64,000 nt of DNA from Clostridiales bacterium (GCA_015056015.1 SVHD01000006.1:23447-87446), one strand, 5' to 3'. Numbered from the stretch's first letter, positions 1 to 8,966 are shown. A program made the numbers and translations. Notes: a model not told the origin generated them from the sequence alone.

Positions 1-1
1 C

Positions 2-1108
2 TGGAAAGAAAAGCAGAAGATGGTTGATATCCTGCTGGAGCATGGGCTGATTACGGAAACGGAAGCGGCTGAACTATCCACCGAAGAAGCCGTGGATGCG
101 TATATGATTGAGCGTTACGGCATCAATGGGCGATCGGATGTGATTGGCCTGTGGAGTATTCTGGAAACGGAGCTGGGCCCCATCAATACCTGGACGCTGG
201 AACAGAAGGCCTGGTATACCGAAATGCAGATTGAGATTGGTTTGCTGACGGAAAAAAATGATGATTACATCTGCGCGCTGCCGGAAAAGAATGATATTCA
301 GCCCGATGAAGCGATTGCCATCGCCAAAGCAGCAATCATGGAAGCCTATGGAATGAAAGCAGATGCATTGGATGCCCATCAAGTGGATATCGCCTTTGAA
401 ACCCATGCTTCTGATTGGGAGCGGGAGAAGCTGCACTATAATATCAATTTCTGGGGCGAGGGAAAGGGATACTATTCCTGTTCGGTTACGCGCGATGGCA
501 GAATCATGGACAGCACGATGGATGAAAGCTGTCTGTCACCGGCAGAGCAGGTGCAGATGGAACGGCAATTTGCCAACGAGAATGATCAGGAGGCCATTGA
601 TTTGTTCCAGCAGTATGCCCATAAGCATATCCAGGGCGGAATTTACCAGTTTGATTTCTGGCCGCTGGAAGATAAGAAGGCCGTGACGGATATGCTGCGC
701 CCCATTATTCTGGAAAACATGGCGGAGAACCCCGACTATGCGGATCAGACCCGCATTTTCTGGGCGACCCATTTCTACGGTCTGCCTGATGAAAAGGCCA
801 TTCCGCAGGAAGCAATCGTCGAAACTGCCAAGCGCCAATTGACCACCACCTTCGGTTTGAATAATGATCAGGCGGCTCTGCTTGGCAAGGTGGGCTTGTT
901 CTATGATATCACCGATCCTGAAAACCCGCTGTGGAGGGTCACGCTCCGGCTCAGCGACGGCACCGGGGAGGAGGCAATGGCACTTGATATGAGTATCAGC
1001 GGGACTTACCGTGTGTTCATCAACGCTTATACCGGCGAGATCGTTGCGACTCATTATTTTACCAGGGTCGATTCCAATAATCCGGACGATATTGCAATGG
1101 CCAATTGA
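2..1108 (+). CDS. PepSY-like repeat protein, C-terminal part (5' end outside window)
   Basis: The reading frame is open to the left edge (codons from base 2), so the true start lies outside the window; the ATG at 20 has no clear ribosome binding site. About 368 residues are visible. Two segments resemble PepSY-type units: an Ala-rich helix of the form AIAIAKAAIMEAYG (about residue 95) and a later helix AIVETAKRQL followed by a beta-rich stretch ending in YRVFINAYTGEIV. PepSY domains are known from secreted or membrane-attached proteins and peptidase propeptides. No transmembrane segment is visible in this part. The family assignment is an inference from the helix-then-strand pattern. A Rho-independent terminator follows at 1150. 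Confidence 0.55.
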   Translation, partial: WKEKQKMVDILLEHGLITETEAAELSTEEAVDAYMIERYGINGRSDVIGLWSILETELGPINTWTLEQKAWYTEMQIEIGLLTEKNDDYICALPEKNDIQPDEAIAIAKAAIMEAYGMKADALDAHQVDIAFETHASDWEREKLHYNINFWGEGKGYYSCSVTRDGRIMDSTMDESCLSPAEQVQMERQFANENDQEAIDLFQQYAHKHIQGGIYQFDFWPLEDKKAVTDMLRPIILENMAENPDYADQTRIFWATHFYGLPDEKAIPQEAIVETAKRQLTTTFGLNNDQAALLGKVGLFYDITDPENPLWRVTLRLSDGTGEEAMALDMSISGTYRVFINAYTGEIVATHYFTRVDSNNPDDIAMAN

Positions 1109-1149
1109 AGCATCCGGATTTGGAGATCGAAGAATAAGCAAAATAATGA

Positions 1150-1181
1150 AGCGCTTGCCTTTTGGGGCAAGCGCTCTTTTT
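1150..1181 (+). terminator. Rho-independent terminator after the PepSY-like gene
   Basis: A 10-bp stem AGCGCTTGCC / GGCAAGCGCT at 1150-1159 and 1166-1175 is followed by CTTTTTT. It lies between converging genes. Confidence 0.85.
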
Positions 1182-1232
1182 GACAGCAGCGTCATCATAA
1201 CGCATGTGTATTTGCATCCAAGGCAGACGCCA

Positions 1233-2420
1233 TTATTTCTTCCATTCCGCCCCAGCGTTGATGGCGAAGGAGGCCATCCAGGCCACGCTGATGGGGAGCA
1301 TATCCTCATCCATGGCAAAGCGGCTATTGTGATGGGCGTAATGGGTTTGCTTCTTTTCATCGGCGATGCCCACCTGGGCATAGCAATAGGGGGCAATGCG
1401 GCCGTAATTGGCAAAATCATCCCCCAGCATCCGGGTATCCTGGCCCAGGATGCAATCATCGGGTACCAGGCCCCTGGCGCATTTTTTTGCCAGTTCGGTA
1501 ACCCGGGGATCATTGATCACCGCATCGCTCAAGCGCCGGTCGTCAATTTCGGCGGTGCAATGATGGGCTGCAGCAATCTGATGGGTCATTTCGGAAAGGC
1601 CCTTTTCCAGCAGCAGCCGGGTTTCCTCATTCAGGGAGCGGAAGGTGCCCTTGAGCACCGCTTCCTCCGCCACGATATTCCCCACCGTTCCGGCGTGGAA
1701 GCTACCGATGGTGAGCAGCGCAGGCTCCATGGGGGATACGCGGCGGGAAACCAGCGTCTGCAAAGCGGATACCAATTCCGCCCCTGCCACCAGCGCATCA
1801 TGGCATTTTTCCGGGGTGGCGCCGTGGCCGCCCTTGCCAAGGAGACGGATAGTAAACATATTCACTGCCGCGCTGACGGGCACCGCTGCGGCCCGCAGGG
1901 TGCCGGCGGGATAATGGCTCCACACATGGATGGAAAAAAAGACGTCCACATCGTTGACCAGCCCGGTTTCAAGCACCTCATCCGCGCCGCCTTCCCCTTC
2001 CTCGGCAGGCTGGAAAATAATTTTCGCCTTTCCCTGCCATTTGCCCATGCTTTCCTTTAAAAGCCGGGCGGTGCCCAGGCCGATGGCAGTATGGGCGTCA
2101 TGGCCGCAGGCATGCATCATGCCGGGAATTTGGGAGGCATAGGGGAGAAAGGTTTCCTCCTGCACGGGCAGGGCGTCGGTATCGCAGCGCAGGCCCACCG
2201 TGGCCCCTTCCTTTCCGCTTTCCAGAATGGCGATGGTGATATTGGGCGCGGGGGAAAGATAGGGGATGGCCCATTGATCCAGGAAAGAACGGATGAATTG
2301 ATGGGTCCAGATTTCATGATGGGCGATTTCGGGGTGCCGATGCAATTCTCTGAAAATATGGATGAGATCATCCTGCATATGCCTGGCGGCAGAAAGAATG
2401 AGTTCCTGGGAAATGCTCAT
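1233..2420 (-). CDS. M20-family metallo-amidohydrolase
   Basis: A 395-residue protein with the M20D amidohydrolase hallmarks: the metal-binding motif MHACGHDAHTAIGLG about residue 105, and QPAEEGEGGAD about residue 139, where the Glu pair supplies the general base and a metal ligand. The family hydrolyses N-acyl or N-acetyl amino acids (IAA-amino-acid hydrolase, hippurate hydrolase and N-acetyl-diaminopimelate deacetylase types) in the cytoplasm, using two divalent metals. Full family length is about 380-400, so it is complete. No lysine or diaminopimelate pathway gene is adjacent, so the substrate cannot be assigned. It is transcribed divergently from the AEC transporter at 2601. Confidence 0.9.
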   Translation of the reverse strand: MSISQELILSAARHMQDDLIHIFRELHRHPEIAHHEIWTHQFIRSFLDQWAIPYLSPAPNITIAILESGKEGATVGLRCDTDALPVQEETFLPYASQIPGMMHACGHDAHTAIGLGTARLLKESMGKWQGKAKIIFQPAEEGEGGADEVLETGLVNDVDVFFSIHVWSHYPAGTLRAAAVPVSAAVNMFTIRLLGKGGHGATPEKCHDALVAGAELVSALQTLVSRRVSPMEPALLTIGSFHAGTVGNIVAEEAVLKGTFRSLNEETRLLLEKGLSEMTHQIAAAHHCTAEIDDRRLSDAVINDPRVTELAKKCARGLVPDDCILGQDTRMLGDDFANYGRIAPYCYAQVGIADEKKQTHYAHHNSRFAMDEDMLPISVAWMASFAINAGAEWKK

Positions 2421-2543
2421 GTGGATTCCTCCGATAGAAAGTGCTGTTTACCCTATTCTGCGATGGAAGGGAATATCCTGCCCGTTCTCTCAGGATTTTT
2501 GCGGCAGGAAACAGAAAAATGGATTTTCTATTGCGTCCTTTTA

Positions 2544-2552
2544 TGCTATAAT
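2544..2552 (+). promoter_or_regulatory. Extended -10 promoter of the AEC transporter gene
   Basis: TGC-TATAAT gives an extended -10 with a consensus hexamer at 2547-2552, about 48 bp before the start codon at 2601. The -35 region (TTTTCT at 2524) is poor, as is common with TG-extended promoters. Confidence 0.55.
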
Positions 2553-2600
2553 AAACTGCCCTGAGATAATCAGGCGCCGAAAAGAAAGGATACGCAAAAG

Positions 2601-3527
2601 ATGAGCTTTGATGTGGCGCTGACCAATGTATTGATTACCCTTTTGTATATTGTGCCCGGGTATGTGGTTTGCAAAATGAAAAAGGCGTCGGCGGATCATT
2701 TATCCACCCTGTCCACCGTGCTGGTGTATATCTGTTCTCCCTGCCTGGCCATTTCTTCCTTTGTTTCGCTGGAATTTTCCTGGGTTAATCTGGGATATAT
2801 GGCGCTGTTTTTTGTGGCGACCATGGTGCTGCAGGCGGCGTTTATGGCGATTTTGTATGCCATCTTCCGCAAAAAATATCAGGACGCCCGTTACCGCATC
2901 CTGACCATTGGCGCAGTGCTGGGCAATGTGGGCTTTTTCGGGCTGCCGGTGATCAAGGCGCTTATGCCCAATAATCCGGAGGTGCTCTGCTATTCCGCCA
3001 TTTACGGCATTACCATGAATATTCTGGTGTTCACCATGGGCGTATTCTGCCTGACCCAGAATAAGAAATATATGACGCTGAAGGCGGCCATCTTCAATCC
3101 CACCATGCTTGGCTTTGTCATTGCCCTGCCGCTGCATCTGATGGGGGCTAAGCGCTTTATGCCCGATGTGCTGTTTAATTGCATTCAGCTGCTGGGGAAT
3201 ATGACCGCGCCCCTTTGCATGCTGATTCTGGGGATTCGTCTGGCCACCGTGAGCCTGAAAAAGCTTTTTTCCCGGCCTTTCGTCTATTTCATTTCCCTGG
3301 CCAAGCTGCTGGCTTTCCCGATTTTCTGCTTCGTAATGGTCTATTTCCTGCCCCTGCCCTTTTCTTTTAAGGCCAGTCTGCTGGTGCTCTCCAGCACGCC
3401 CTGCGCTTCCATCATCCTCAATATGGCCGAAATCCACCATAGCGAAACCGAGCTTTCCGCCAACTGCGTTCTGGTCAGCACCCTCATGTGCTTCATGACC
3501 ATCCCCGTTCTGACACTGCTGGTGTGA
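2601..3527 (+). CDS. AEC-family (auxin efflux carrier-like) membrane transporter
   Basis: A 308-residue protein made almost entirely of hydrophobic helices (about ten), with N- and C-terminal halves of similar pattern and short polar loops, as in the AEC/MTP permease fold. A conserved-looking NVGFFGLPV segment about residue 113 matches the family's GNxGxxGxP signature. Bacterial members export or exchange small carboxylates such as malate; the substrate here is unknown. An AAAGGAT-type binding site precedes the ATG at 2601. Copy 1 of the 3'-UTR element follows the stop after 17 nt. Confidence 0.85.
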   Translation: MSFDVALTNVLITLLYIVPGYVVCKMKKASADHLSTLSTVLVYICSPCLAISSFVSLEFSWVNLGYMALFFVATMVLQAAFMAILYAIFRKKYQDARYRILTIGAVLGNVGFFGLPVIKALMPNNPEVLCYSAIYGITMNILVFTMGVFCLTQNKKYMTLKAAIFNPTMLGFVIALPLHLMGAKRFMPDVLFNCIQLLGNMTAPLCMLILGIRLATVSLKKLFSRPFVYFISLAKLLAFPIFCFVMVYFLPLPFSFKASLLVLSSTPCASIILNMAEIHHSETELSANCVLVSTLMCFMTIPVLTLLV

Positions 3528-3544
3528 GGGAACGGGGGATTTTT

Positions 3545-3642
3545 GCGGGAGGATGCTTTTGAGTCAAAAGCACCCTCCCGCGCCCTCCCGAAAACCTGCT
3601 CTGGATGAAACGGTCGTCATTCTATCAACCAGAATGCCAGTG
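3545..3642 (+). repeat. 3'-UTR structured element, copy 1
   Basis: Stem P1 pairs 3545-3561 with 3565-3581 (17 positions, one mismatch, triloop AGT). A tail GCCCTCCCGAAAACCTGCT follows, then box CTGGAT (3601-3606), exactly 30 nt, and box CCAGTG (3637-3642). It begins 17 nt after the AEC transporter stop. The 37-nt P1 hairpin is identical to that of copy 9. A unique terminator follows at 3671. Confidence 0.88.
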
Positions 3643-3670
3643 TTGCTGTAAAATATGTTTGTAGACGATG

Positions 3671-3711
3671 AAAAAAGAAGGGAATGGATATGAGCCATTC
3701 CCTTCTTTTAT
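3671..3711. terminator. Bidirectional terminator between converging genes
   Basis: A perfect stem AAAAGAAGGGAATGG / CCATTCCCTTCTTTT (3673-3687 and 3695-3709) has an A-run on the left and a T-run on the right, so it can end transcription from both the AEC transporter and recX. Together with element copies 1 and 2 it accounts for the 303-bp gap 3528-3830. Confidence 0.85.
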
Positions 3712-3722
3712 GTTTATTTTTT

Positions 3723-3827
3723 CACTGGCGCTCAATATGATTAGAACAGAATATAATCATCCAGAATGACTTTCTTGGAAGGGGGCTGGGGAAACCGTTC
3801 TTTGGTCACAAAGAATGGTTTCCCCAG
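3723..3827 (-). repeat. 3'-UTR structured element, copy 2
   Basis: Read on the minus strand, stem P1 (3827-3809 with 3804-3786) has 19 pairs including one G-T, with a four-base loop. The tail CCCCCTTCCAAGAAAG follows, then CTGGAT (3764-3759), 30 nt, and CCAGTG (3728-3723). It begins 3 nt past the recX stop. Confidence 0.88.
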
Positions 3828-3830
3828 AAA

Positions 3831-4424
3831 TTATTTTACGGCCGCCTCCGCGGCTTTGCGGGCGATGGACCAGCTGTAACCCCGGCGGACCAGGGCCTGG
3901 GAGATTTTGAGGGGCTCATTCTGGAATTTGCGAGCCAGCTTTTTAGCCTGCTCCAGGGCGCGGGCAAATTCCTCTTCTTCGGGCAGATTTTCCAGCGCGG
4001 CGGCGGTTTCCTCGCTGCTGACGCCCTTGATGCGCAATTCCTGGGCAATGCGGTTTTTTCCGTATTTCCGGGCGCGATGATGCACCCATTGCTCGGCGAA
4101 GCGGGAATCGGAAACCAGGTGATGGGCAGAAAGGGTATCCATCACTTTTTCAATTACCGCATCCGGATACTGGGAACGCTTCAGCCGGGAACGGAGTTCC
4201 TTTTCACTGCGCTCCCGGAGCGCCAGGAATTTCATGGCCGCTTCCAGGGCGTGGGGATAGCCCCGCTGCAGGATAAAGGCGCGATAGGCATCCGGATCCA
4301 TGATTTCACCCTCCCGCAGCCTGCGCTCCAGAAATAGGGCGGAGGGAATCTGCAGCGTATCGCCGGACAGAAATTGCACCCGGGCCACGCCATTTTGCCG
4401 CTTGATGGAAAGAATTTTATCCAT
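3831..4424 (-). CDS. recX: Recombination regulator RecX
   Basis: A 197-residue protein with the three-fold helical-repeat organisation of RecX: an early unit around ALEAAMKFLALRERSEKELR, a second around KVMDTLSAHHLVSDSRFAEQWV, and a third around KLARKFQNEPLKISQALVRRGYSW. RecX binds RecA and limits filament growth. The start overlaps the stop of the upstream hydrolase by 8 nt, so translation is probably coupled, although no functional link between the two is known. recA is not in the window. Confidence 0.9.
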   Translation of the reverse strand: MDKILSIKRQNGVARVQFLSGDTLQIPSALFLERRLREGEIMDPDAYRAFILQRGYPHALEAAMKFLALRERSEKELRSRLKRSQYPDAVIEKVMDTLSAHHLVSDSRFAEQWVHHRARKYGKNRIAQELRIKGVSSEETAAALENLPEEEEFARALEQAKKLARKFQNEPLKISQALVRRGYSWSIARKAAEAAVK

Positions 4425-5556
4425 GCTTTTCTCCTAAAAAGAGGGAAATCAAATCAAAATTCAGATCGGCCAATACGCCGCGCCTGGCTTCACTGGCCCC
4501 GGTGGTAAGAATCGCCAGGCCTTTTTTGATTTCAGGATCGAAAAAAATCCCGTGCACAGCACCATAGGCCATGCCCTGATGCCCATAGATGGGCCGGGGC
4601 GAAATGCGGGGCTCCTGCAGGATAAAGGTGCCCACGCCCTGGGAAAGATTATTGGCCCGTTCGCCAAAGGGCTGAATGGTTTTGCGCATTTCGGAAAGGC
4701 TCTCTTCCGTTAAAAAGCCCGGGGTCATGCCGGCAACGCCCAGTTTTGCAAGATCAAAAGCGGAAAGGCAAAGATTGCCGTGGGCCAGGGCATAATGGGC
4801 TTCCGGATTGATTTCTGCCGGGGGCAGCGGGCGGCTCTTGCGCTTTTCGGCGTCAAAATTGGGGCCCTTTTGCGGCGGCAGGATGCGGCAGGCATCGGCC
4901 AAAAGCCCTTCCGTTTTCTGCGGATAATAGGTGGCCCTGATCTGCAGGGGCGCGAATACCGTTTCCTGCATCAGCGTTTCAAAATCTGTCTGGCACATAG
5001 CCTCCATCACCGCGCCGCCAATGCCCGCCCCCAGATTGGAATATTCCCATTTTTCATGGGGCAGATGAGCGCAGAAGCTGTCCCCCTGAAGAATTTCGGA
5101 TAGGGGCATGCCCTTGGCGATGCCGTTATTATAGCAATTCCCATCGTGGATGCCCGCCGTATGGGAAAGCAGCATCCGCAGGGTAATCGCGGTATCCGGC
5201 GCCTTGGGATGGCGCAGGGAATGGGGAAAGAAACGGGCCACATCGGCGTCCAGATCAATCTTTCCTTCCTCGTGCAGCTTCATGGCCCCCAGGGCGGTAA
5301 TGAATTTGCTCACGGATGCGGCGCGGTAGATGGTATTCTTCCGCGCCTTTTCGCCATTTTTGCGGGCTGCGCCAAAGGCAAGCATTCCCGTGATTTCCCG
5401 CTCATCAAAAAGGGCAATGGAAGCCCCCATACAGCGATGGGCGCGCAGGATTTTTTTTATATTGTTGGCCATGCTTTCGGGCAGGGTGGTTTCATTGATT
5501 TTTCCTTTTTTCGGCAGAAAGTGAATCAGGATGCGGTAAAGATTCCAGTTTGTCAT
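4417..5556 (-). CDS. Beta-lactamase-fold serine hydrolase (class C / esterase-like)
   Basis: A 379-residue protein from the ATG at 5556, chosen because GGAGGTGT lies 7 nt upstream; a longer frame to 5637 lacks a site. The SxxK nucleophile motif SVSK is at residues 81-84, a YSN motif (GNxxxWEYSNLGAG-like region) follows about residue 185, and a late HQG segment (YGHQGMAYG) matches the third active-site element. Family members include D-aminopeptidases, esterases and penicillin-binding-like enzymes. No signal peptide is visible, so a cytoplasmic location is likely. It overlaps recX by 8 nt. Confidence 0.85.
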   Translation of the reverse strand: MTNWNLYRILIHFLPKKGKINETTLPESMANNIKKILRAHRCMGASIALFDEREITGMLAFGAARKNGEKARKNTIYRAASVSKFITALGAMKLHEEGKIDLDADVARFFPHSLRHPKAPDTAITLRMLLSHTAGIHDGNCYNNGIAKGMPLSEILQGDSFCAHLPHEKWEYSNLGAGIGGAVMEAMCQTDFETLMQETVFAPLQIRATYYPQKTEGLLADACRILPPQKGPNFDAEKRKSRPLPPAEINPEAHYALAHGNLCLSAFDLAKLGVAGMTPGFLTEESLSEMRKTIQPFGERANNLSQGVGTFILQEPRISPRPIYGHQGMAYGAVHGIFFDPEIKKGLAILTTGASEARRGVLADLNFDLISLFLGEKHG

Positions 5557-5653
5557 GATCACACCTCCATGAAAGGAAGTTTTTTTGCGGGATAAGCGGC
5601 GCGATTTGCGCCCATAATAAGGGCGGACCCAAATCAAAAGGAGGGATCAATTT

Positions 5654-5863
5654 ATGCCCAACGGATGCGTATGCGGCCTGACCAGCAAGGATCTCAATGT
5701 GATCGAGGATCAGCTGACCCATGTGGCCATGAGCTGCCGGGTTGCCAATCAGTATGCCAATCAGTTTCAGGATCCCCAGCTGAAAAACATGGCCGCCCAG
5801 GTGGCCCAGCATCATCGCCAGCAGTTCGATGCGCTCTGCGCCTTTCTGAACGGCTGCCAGTAA
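5654..5863 (+). CDS. Small CotF-like spore coat protein
   Basis: A 69-residue protein with a GGAGGG site 8-9 nt before the ATG. The core LNVIEDQLTHVAMSCRVANQYANQF resembles the first helix pair of the coat-F domain, which in coat proteins carries a ferritin-like helical hairpin. It starts with a Cys-containing NGCVCG segment and ends in GC, unusual for such a small cytosolic protein. The next gene, 13 nt downstream, carries the clearer coat-F signature. Assignment rests on the pair. Confidence 0.65.
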   Translation: MPNGCVCGLTSKDLNVIEDQLTHVAMSCRVANQYANQFQDPQLKNMAAQVAQHHRQQFDALCAFLNGCQ

Positions 5864-5876
5864 AGGAGGAATCGCC

Positions 5877-6200
5877 ATGCAAATTCCCAATCAGCCCTGG
5901 AACCAGAACCAGCCCAATTTTCAGGCCGCGCAGGCCCAGCCCCTGAATGATCAGGAAACCGCCTTTGATCTGCTCTATCAGGAAAAGGCGCTGCTGGTGA
6001 ATATTGCCTCCGAAGTGCTGGAGGCCGCCAATCCCGGCCTGCGCCAGGTGCTCAATGACGTCTATCAGCAGATCGAAAAGGATCAGCTGGAAATTTTCAA
6101 GCTCATGCAGCAGCGCTCCTGGTATCAGGTGAAGCCTGCCCAGACCCAGGATCTGCAATCTGCCAAGCAGAAATTCCAGCAGATGCGGGGCACGCTGTAA
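5877..6200 (+). CDS. Spore coat protein, CotF family
   Basis: A 107-residue protein with a Gln/Asn/Pro-rich N terminus (residues 1-25) and a coat-F domain. The signature helix is LRQVLNDVYQQIEKDQLEIFKLM followed by QQRSWYQV, matching the family's Q-(K/R)-x-WY ending. Coat-F proteins are laid down on the forespore surface in the mother cell. GGAGG precedes the ATG. It forms an operon with the 69-residue protein; no sigma-K or sigma-E promoter could be assigned. Copy 3 of the 3'-UTR element follows. Confidence 0.8.
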   Translation: MQIPNQPWNQNQPNFQAAQAQPLNDQETAFDLLYQEKALLVNIASEVLEAANPGLRQVLNDVYQQIEKDQLEIFKLMQQRSWYQVKPAQTQDLQSAKQKFQQMRGTL

Positions 6201-6217
6201 AGACGAATGTGGTTTTT

Positions 6218-6325
6218 GCGAGAGGGGGATTCTTTCCGTGGGGAAAGAATTCCCCTCTCGCGCTCTCCCCAAGAAAGCCAATTCGGGATAAAGGGATAGG
6301 CGGAAAAATGGCTGGCCTCCCCGAG
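6218..6325 (+). repeat. 3'-UTR structured element, copy 3 (CGGG/CCCG variant)
   Basis: Stem P1 pairs 6218-6237 with 6242-6261 (20 pairs, one G-T). The tail GCTCTCCCCAAGAAAGCC follows. The second stem uses CGGGAT (6284-6289), exactly 30 nt, then CCCGAG (6320-6325), a full compensatory change relative to the usual CTGG/CCAG. It begins 17 nt after the coat gene stop. Confidence 0.85.
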
Positions 6326-6337
6326 CATGCTGAGTAA

Positions 6338-7081
6338 TTACGGCATTTTTTTCCTGCGGTTGCGGATGAAATAGAAGCAAAATGCAAACAGCACCAGCGC
6401 CAGGGAAAGCATCTGGGATACCCGGAGAGGCCCCAACATCAGGCTATCGGTACGCAGGCCCTCAATGACGGCGCGGCCTGCGCCATACCACATGAGGTAA
6501 CCCAGGAAAAGATTACCGGGGATTTGGACCGATTTGCGTTTGCACCACAGAAGAATAAAGCCGGCAAAATTCCACATGGATTCATAGAAGAAGGTGGCCA
6601 TATGCCATTGCCCGCCCACGAATACTGCGATGGGAAAAAACTGCAGTGCAGGGTTTTCCACCAGGTAACCATAGGCCTCGCCATTAAAGAAATTTCCCCA
6701 GCGGCCGATGGCCTGGCCCAGAATCAGCGTGGGCGCCACCAGATCGGCCAGTACCCCGAAGGGGATTTTTTTCTTTTTGGAAAATGCCCAGGCCGCCAAT
6801 ACCCCGGCGATCACCCCGCCGTAAATGGCCAATCCGCCCTCCCAGATATACAGAATCCGGATGGGATTATGCGCATACATTTCCCATTGGAAGGCCACAT
6901 AATAGAGCCTGGCCCCGATAATGGCGGCGGGCACCAGCCACAGCGCCAGATCAATGCTGGTATCCTGGGGTAGATGCAATCTTTTTTCTTCCCGGCTGCA
7001 AAGGAATACTGCCACCGCAATGGCCGCGGCAATCAGAACCCCATAGATGGGAATGGCCCCGAAGAGCAGACGATTGGGCAT
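6338..7081 (-). CDS. lgt: Prolipoprotein diacylglyceryl transferase
   Basis: A 247-residue polytopic membrane protein that transfers diacylglycerol from phosphatidylglycerol to the lipobox Cys of prolipoproteins. The family signature GRWGNFFNGEA is at residues 126-136, with GARLYYVAF about 56-64 and GGLAIYGGVIAG about 82-93. About seven hydrophobic segments are present. The start at 7081 is chosen for GGAGGTTTCC directly upstream; an in-frame codon at 7141 lacks a site. A likely substrate, the OppA lipoprotein, is encoded at 31794. Confidence 0.93.
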   Translation of the reverse strand: MPNRLLFGAIPIYGVLIAAAIAVAVFLCSREEKRLHLPQDTSIDLALWLVPAAIIGARLYYVAFQWEMYAHNPIRILYIWEGGLAIYGGVIAGVLAAWAFSKKKKIPFGVLADLVAPTLILGQAIGRWGNFFNGEAYGYLVENPALQFFPIAVFVGGQWHMATFFYESMWNFAGFILLWCKRKSVQIPGNLFLGYLMWYGAGRAVIEGLRTDSLMLGPLRVSQMLSLALVLFAFCFYFIRNRRKKMP

Positions 7082-7168
7082 GGAAACCTCCGTGAAAATG
7101 AATAAAAGGGCGCGAAGGCCATTTCGAATAGGGTGGCCCATCGCGCCCGTTTTGATACGGTGAGGGAA

Positions 7169-8314
7169 TTATTTGTTTGCTTCGTATTCCTTGTGGATAT
7201 CCTGCAGCCACTGGATAATGGGCAGATGCTGGGGGCATACGCTTTCGCAATTGCCGCACTGAACGCACTTGGAGGCGTCATAGCCCTTTTCGATGGTACG
7301 GGCATAGGAAGCCTGGAAGCGCTGGGGACGATCAAACATCTTGCTCTGGTTATAGCTTTCAAAAATCCGGGGAATGCGCACATCCTGGGGGCAGGGCTGG
7401 CAATAGGCGCAGCCGGTGCATTTTACGGGCATGCGGGAAAGATAGGCCTGCTTGAGCTCCTTGATAAAGGCCAGATCCTTTTCGGTGAGGGCGTTTACCT
7501 TCACATTGTCAAAGATGCGCAGGTTATCTTCCAATTGCTCTTCATTGCTCATGCCGCTGAGGATCGTAGCCACTTCCGCATAATTGGCCACATAGGCAAA
7601 GGCCCATTCCACGGCGGAGCGCTTCTTTTTATAGCCGTCAATCAATTCGGCCACATTCTGGGGGGGATTGGCCAGGGCGCCGCCCCGCAGGGGCTCCATC
7701 ACCACGATGGGAATGCCGGCCTTGCCCGCTGCCTTCAGGCCTTCTTCCGTGGCCTGATCCTGATCATCCAGATAATTATACTGGATCTGGGCCATGCCCC
7801 ACTGATCAAAATCATGCAGGATATGCAGGAATACATCCTTGCTGTCATGGAAGGAAAAGCCGGTATGCTTGATGCGGCCGTCCTTCAGGGCCTGCTTTAA
7901 GAAATCCTTGTAATGGAAAGCGGAAAGCTTTTCATAGCTGCCTTTATCCATGGCATGCAGGATATAGAAATCCACATAGGGCACATCCAGCTTTTTCAGC
8001 TGTTCATCCAGCAGCCGGTTCATATCCGCTTCTTCATTAACCTTCCACGGGGGCAGCTTGGTGGTGAGGGTCACCTTTTCCCGGTAGCCATCCTTCAGGG
8101 CCAGCCCGGTGAGAATTTCGCTTTCGCCGTTATGATAGCCATAGGCGGTATCCACATAGGTGACGCCGCTGTCGATGGCATGGCGCACCATGGCAATGGC
8201 CCGTGCCCGATCGATCACTTCGTTTTCGCCATCCTTCAGGGTGGGAAGGCGCATCATGCCAAAGCCCAGTCGGGATACATCAAAGCCATGGGAACCAAAG
8301 GGTACATACTGCAT
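7169..8314 (-). CDS. Aldo/keto reductase with C-terminal 4Fe-4S domain
   Basis: A 381-residue protein. The first 270 residues are an aldo/keto reductase barrel (start GSHGFDVSRLGFGMMRLP; YVDTAYGYHNGE with the catalytic Asp/Tyr pair; a Lys in VTLTTKLPP; HAMD). The last 100 carry two Cys clusters, CTGCAYCQPCP and CVQCGNCESVCP, typical of ferredoxin-type 4Fe-4S binding. Such fusions are common in anaerobes; the physiological substrate is unknown. The ATG at 8314 is preceded by AAGGAGG; a longer frame to 8416 has no site. Confidence 0.88.
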   Translation of the reverse strand: MQYVPFGSHGFDVSRLGFGMMRLPTLKDGENEVIDRARAIAMVRHAIDSGVTYVDTAYGYHNGESEILTGLALKDGYREKVTLTTKLPPWKVNEEADMNRLLDEQLKKLDVPYVDFYILHAMDKGSYEKLSAFHYKDFLKQALKDGRIKHTGFSFHDSKDVFLHILHDFDQWGMAQIQYNYLDDQDQATEEGLKAAGKAGIPIVVMEPLRGGALANPPQNVAELIDGYKKKRSAVEWAFAYVANYAEVATILSGMSNEEQLEDNLRIFDNVKVNALTEKDLAFIKELKQAYLSRMPVKCTGCAYCQPCPQDVRIPRIFESYNQSKMFDRPQRFQASYARTIEKGYDASKCVQCGNCESVCPQHLPIIQWLQDIHKEYEANK

Positions 8315-8452
8315 ATAGCTTTCCTCCTTAAAATACAAAGAACTGCAAGCGCCCTTGAAATACACAATCTTCCAGTCTATAATCATAGTATAAACGATTG
8401 GAAGGAATTTGTCCACCCTGGAAAAAAACGGGAAAAAATAATTTCATGAAGA

Positions 8453-8482
8453 TGTGATGATTTACGGATCTGCAGCGTCTAA
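8453..8482 (+). promoter_or_regulatory. Possible ECF-sigma autoregulated promoter
   Basis: TGTGATGATTT at 8453-8463 and CGTCTAA at 8476-8482 resemble the -35 (TGTAAC plus T-run) and -10 (CGTC) of ECF sigma promoters, at about the usual spacing, 29 bp before the sigma gene. Autoregulation is typical of ECF loci; the -35 is imperfect. Confidence 0.4.
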
Positions 8483-8510
8483 AGGATGCAGTGCTGCAAG
8501 AGGTGATTGA

Positions 8511-8966
8511 ATGAATAAGGATTTCTTCGTGCAGGAAATAGAGAAAAGCAGCGGCATGATGTATCGTGTGGCCTTTACCATCCTGCGCAATGATGATGAT
8601 TGCAGGGACGCCCTGCAGGAAGCGGCCCTGAAGGCATGGGAAAAACGGAATCGATTGAGAGAAGAAAAATACTTTGCCACCTGGATGACCAGGATTCTCA
8701 TCAATGAATGCTACAATATTCAGCGGAAGCGGAAAAGGATGCTTTATTTTGCGGATGCGCCGGAGGAAAGCTATCCGCCCCATGATCCCACCCTTTCCAT
8801 CATTCTGCGTTCCCTGCCGGAAAAGCTGCGCCTGCCATTGATGCTGCAGTATGCAGAGGGCATGCAATATGAAGAAATCGCTAAAATTCTTCATTTGCCT
8901 GCATCCACCGTCCGCGGGCGGATTCACCGGGCAAAACAACGATTGAGAAAGGAGCTGGAGGCATGA
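8511..8966 (+). CDS. ECF-type RNA polymerase sigma factor
   Basis: A 151-residue protein with region 2 (YRVAFTILRNDDDCRDALQEAALKAWE, residues 17-44) and region 4 (LRLPLMLQYAEGMQYEEIAKILHLPASTVRGRIHRAKQRLR, about 108-148), the minimal two-domain layout of ECF sigma factors. The stop overlaps the start of the next gene by ATGA, the standard arrangement for a sigma/anti-sigma pair. The signal sensed is unknown. Confidence 0.9.
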   Translation: MNKDFFVQEIEKSSGMMYRVAFTILRNDDDCRDALQEAALKAWEKRNRLREEKYFATWMTRILINECYNIQRKRKRMLYFADAPEESYPPHDPTLSIILRSLPEKLRLPLMLQYAEGMQYEEIAKILHLPASTVRGRIHRAKQRLRKELEA